From Spirochaetota bacterium (GTDB lineage: Bacteria; Spirochaetota; B62-G9): a stretch of 5,760 nucleotides of DNA. The notes under the pieces were generated by a model that saw only the letters and a program-made list of their open reading frames with translations, did not search any database and was not told the DNA's origin. Shown in pieces: positions 5,541 through 5,760 of this stretch (position 1 is its first letter; the number at the start of each line of letters is the position of its first letter). The translations under genes and the position numbers were made by a program. Where the stretch lies: contig JALXDB010000275.1 in NCBI GenBank assembly GCA_026990615.1, forward strand, positions 1 to 5,760, in the 5' to 3' direction.

Positions 5541-5760
5541 ATGTCTACTAACGATAGTATTCTTGAGCAGATTCTCTATATGCAGCAACGCGGCGGGAGA
5601 ATGCTCAGCATCATTGATCTTATAAGAGCAGGAACAGTTCCAAAAGAACTGGCAGCATATCTGATAAACGGTATAATAAACGGAAAATCCATATCCTCGG
5701 GATCCTTAATCGGAGGAACCGGAAAAACCACACTTCTGGCGTCACTACTGGCATTCATAC
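5541..5760 (+). CDS. P-loop ATPase, probably VirB11/PilT-like secretion-ATPase family (3'-truncated)
   Basis: The frame starts at an ATG preceded by GGGAGG (5529-5534) with a 6-nt spacer and stays open to the window end; 73 residues are visible. The N-terminal part (about 20-48) reads MLSIIDLIRAGTVPKELAAYL followed by a short helix. It then enters a nucleotide-binding loop, LIGGTGKTTLLASLLAFI (56-73). From memory of the family, a leader of the type 'LSIIDLI.AGT...ELAA' before GKTTL(L/M)..LL.F(I/L)P occurs in short VirB11-like ATPases of the type II/IV secretion superfamily. The P-loop is unusual: the Gly expected five residues before GK is Leu56, and the usual GxTGSGKTT appears shortened to GGTGKTT. 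With most of the protein missing, the function is open. Its close spacing after the diguanylate cyclase gene suggests co-transcription. Confidence 0.75.
   Translation, partial: MSTNDSILEQILYMQQRGGRMLSIIDLIRAGTVPKELAAYLINGIINGKSISSGSLIGGTGKTTLLASLLAFI

Noticed and set aside
5576..5758. A 60-residue minus-strand open frame at the window end
   Set aside because: It is antisense to the plus-strand P-loop gene, which has a strong ribosome site and a nucleotide-binding motif.

Overview
The window is a piece of bacterial chromosome, moderately AT-rich, with tightly packed genes and ordinary Shine-Dalgarno sites. The genes (SlyD-type FKBP, two-TM potassium channel with an RCK domain, solitary cyclic-nucleotide-binding protein, xylulokinase, GAF-GGDEF cyclase, VirB11/PilT-like P-loop ATPase) are widespread. 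They do not fix a phylum. A free-living, signalling-rich bacterium fits best. I see no rRNA, tRNA, CRISPR array, insertion sequence or phage gene.

Layout. Positions 2-328 (+) are the 3' part of a slyD-like peptidyl-prolyl isomerase whose start lies before the window. Positions 329-693 hold no gene; they contain a good rho-independent terminator (454-493), a possible alternative stem that would compete with it, and weak AT-rich hairpins. On the minus strand, transcription runs from xylB (4310 to 2742) through a 97-nt gap into a potassium channel gene (2644 to 1247). After 34 nt comes a small cyclic-nucleotide-binding protein (1212 to 694). No terminator is visible in either gap, so the last two genes very probably form an operon and xylB may belong to it. 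A 128-nt divergent region (4311-4438) separates xylB from a plus-strand diguanylate cyclase gene (4439-5479), followed after 61 nt by a P-loop ATPase gene (from 5541) that runs off the window end.

How the genes may work together. The channel and the cyclic-nucleotide-binding protein look like a ligand-gated K+ module in which the nucleotide sensor is a separate polypeptide rather than fused to the pore. The diguanylate cyclase has an intact active site and inhibitory site and is probably co-transcribed with the ATPase. The xylulokinase feeds xylulose into the pentose phosphate pathway and has no sugar-pathway partner in view.

The most interesting signal is inside the channel gene. A strong Shine-Dalgarno sequence (AGGAGGT, 2099-2093) sits 7 nt before a GTG codon (2086-2084), exactly at the junction between the second membrane helix and the RCK domain. 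It is the strongest ribosome-binding site in the window and would produce a free RCK subunit, as known for the archaeal channel MthK. A second interesting spot is the xylB/cyclase divergent region. There the self-complementary hexamer TTGCAA can act as -35 on both strands, and a perfect 16-bp inverted repeat lies in the xylB promoter spacer.
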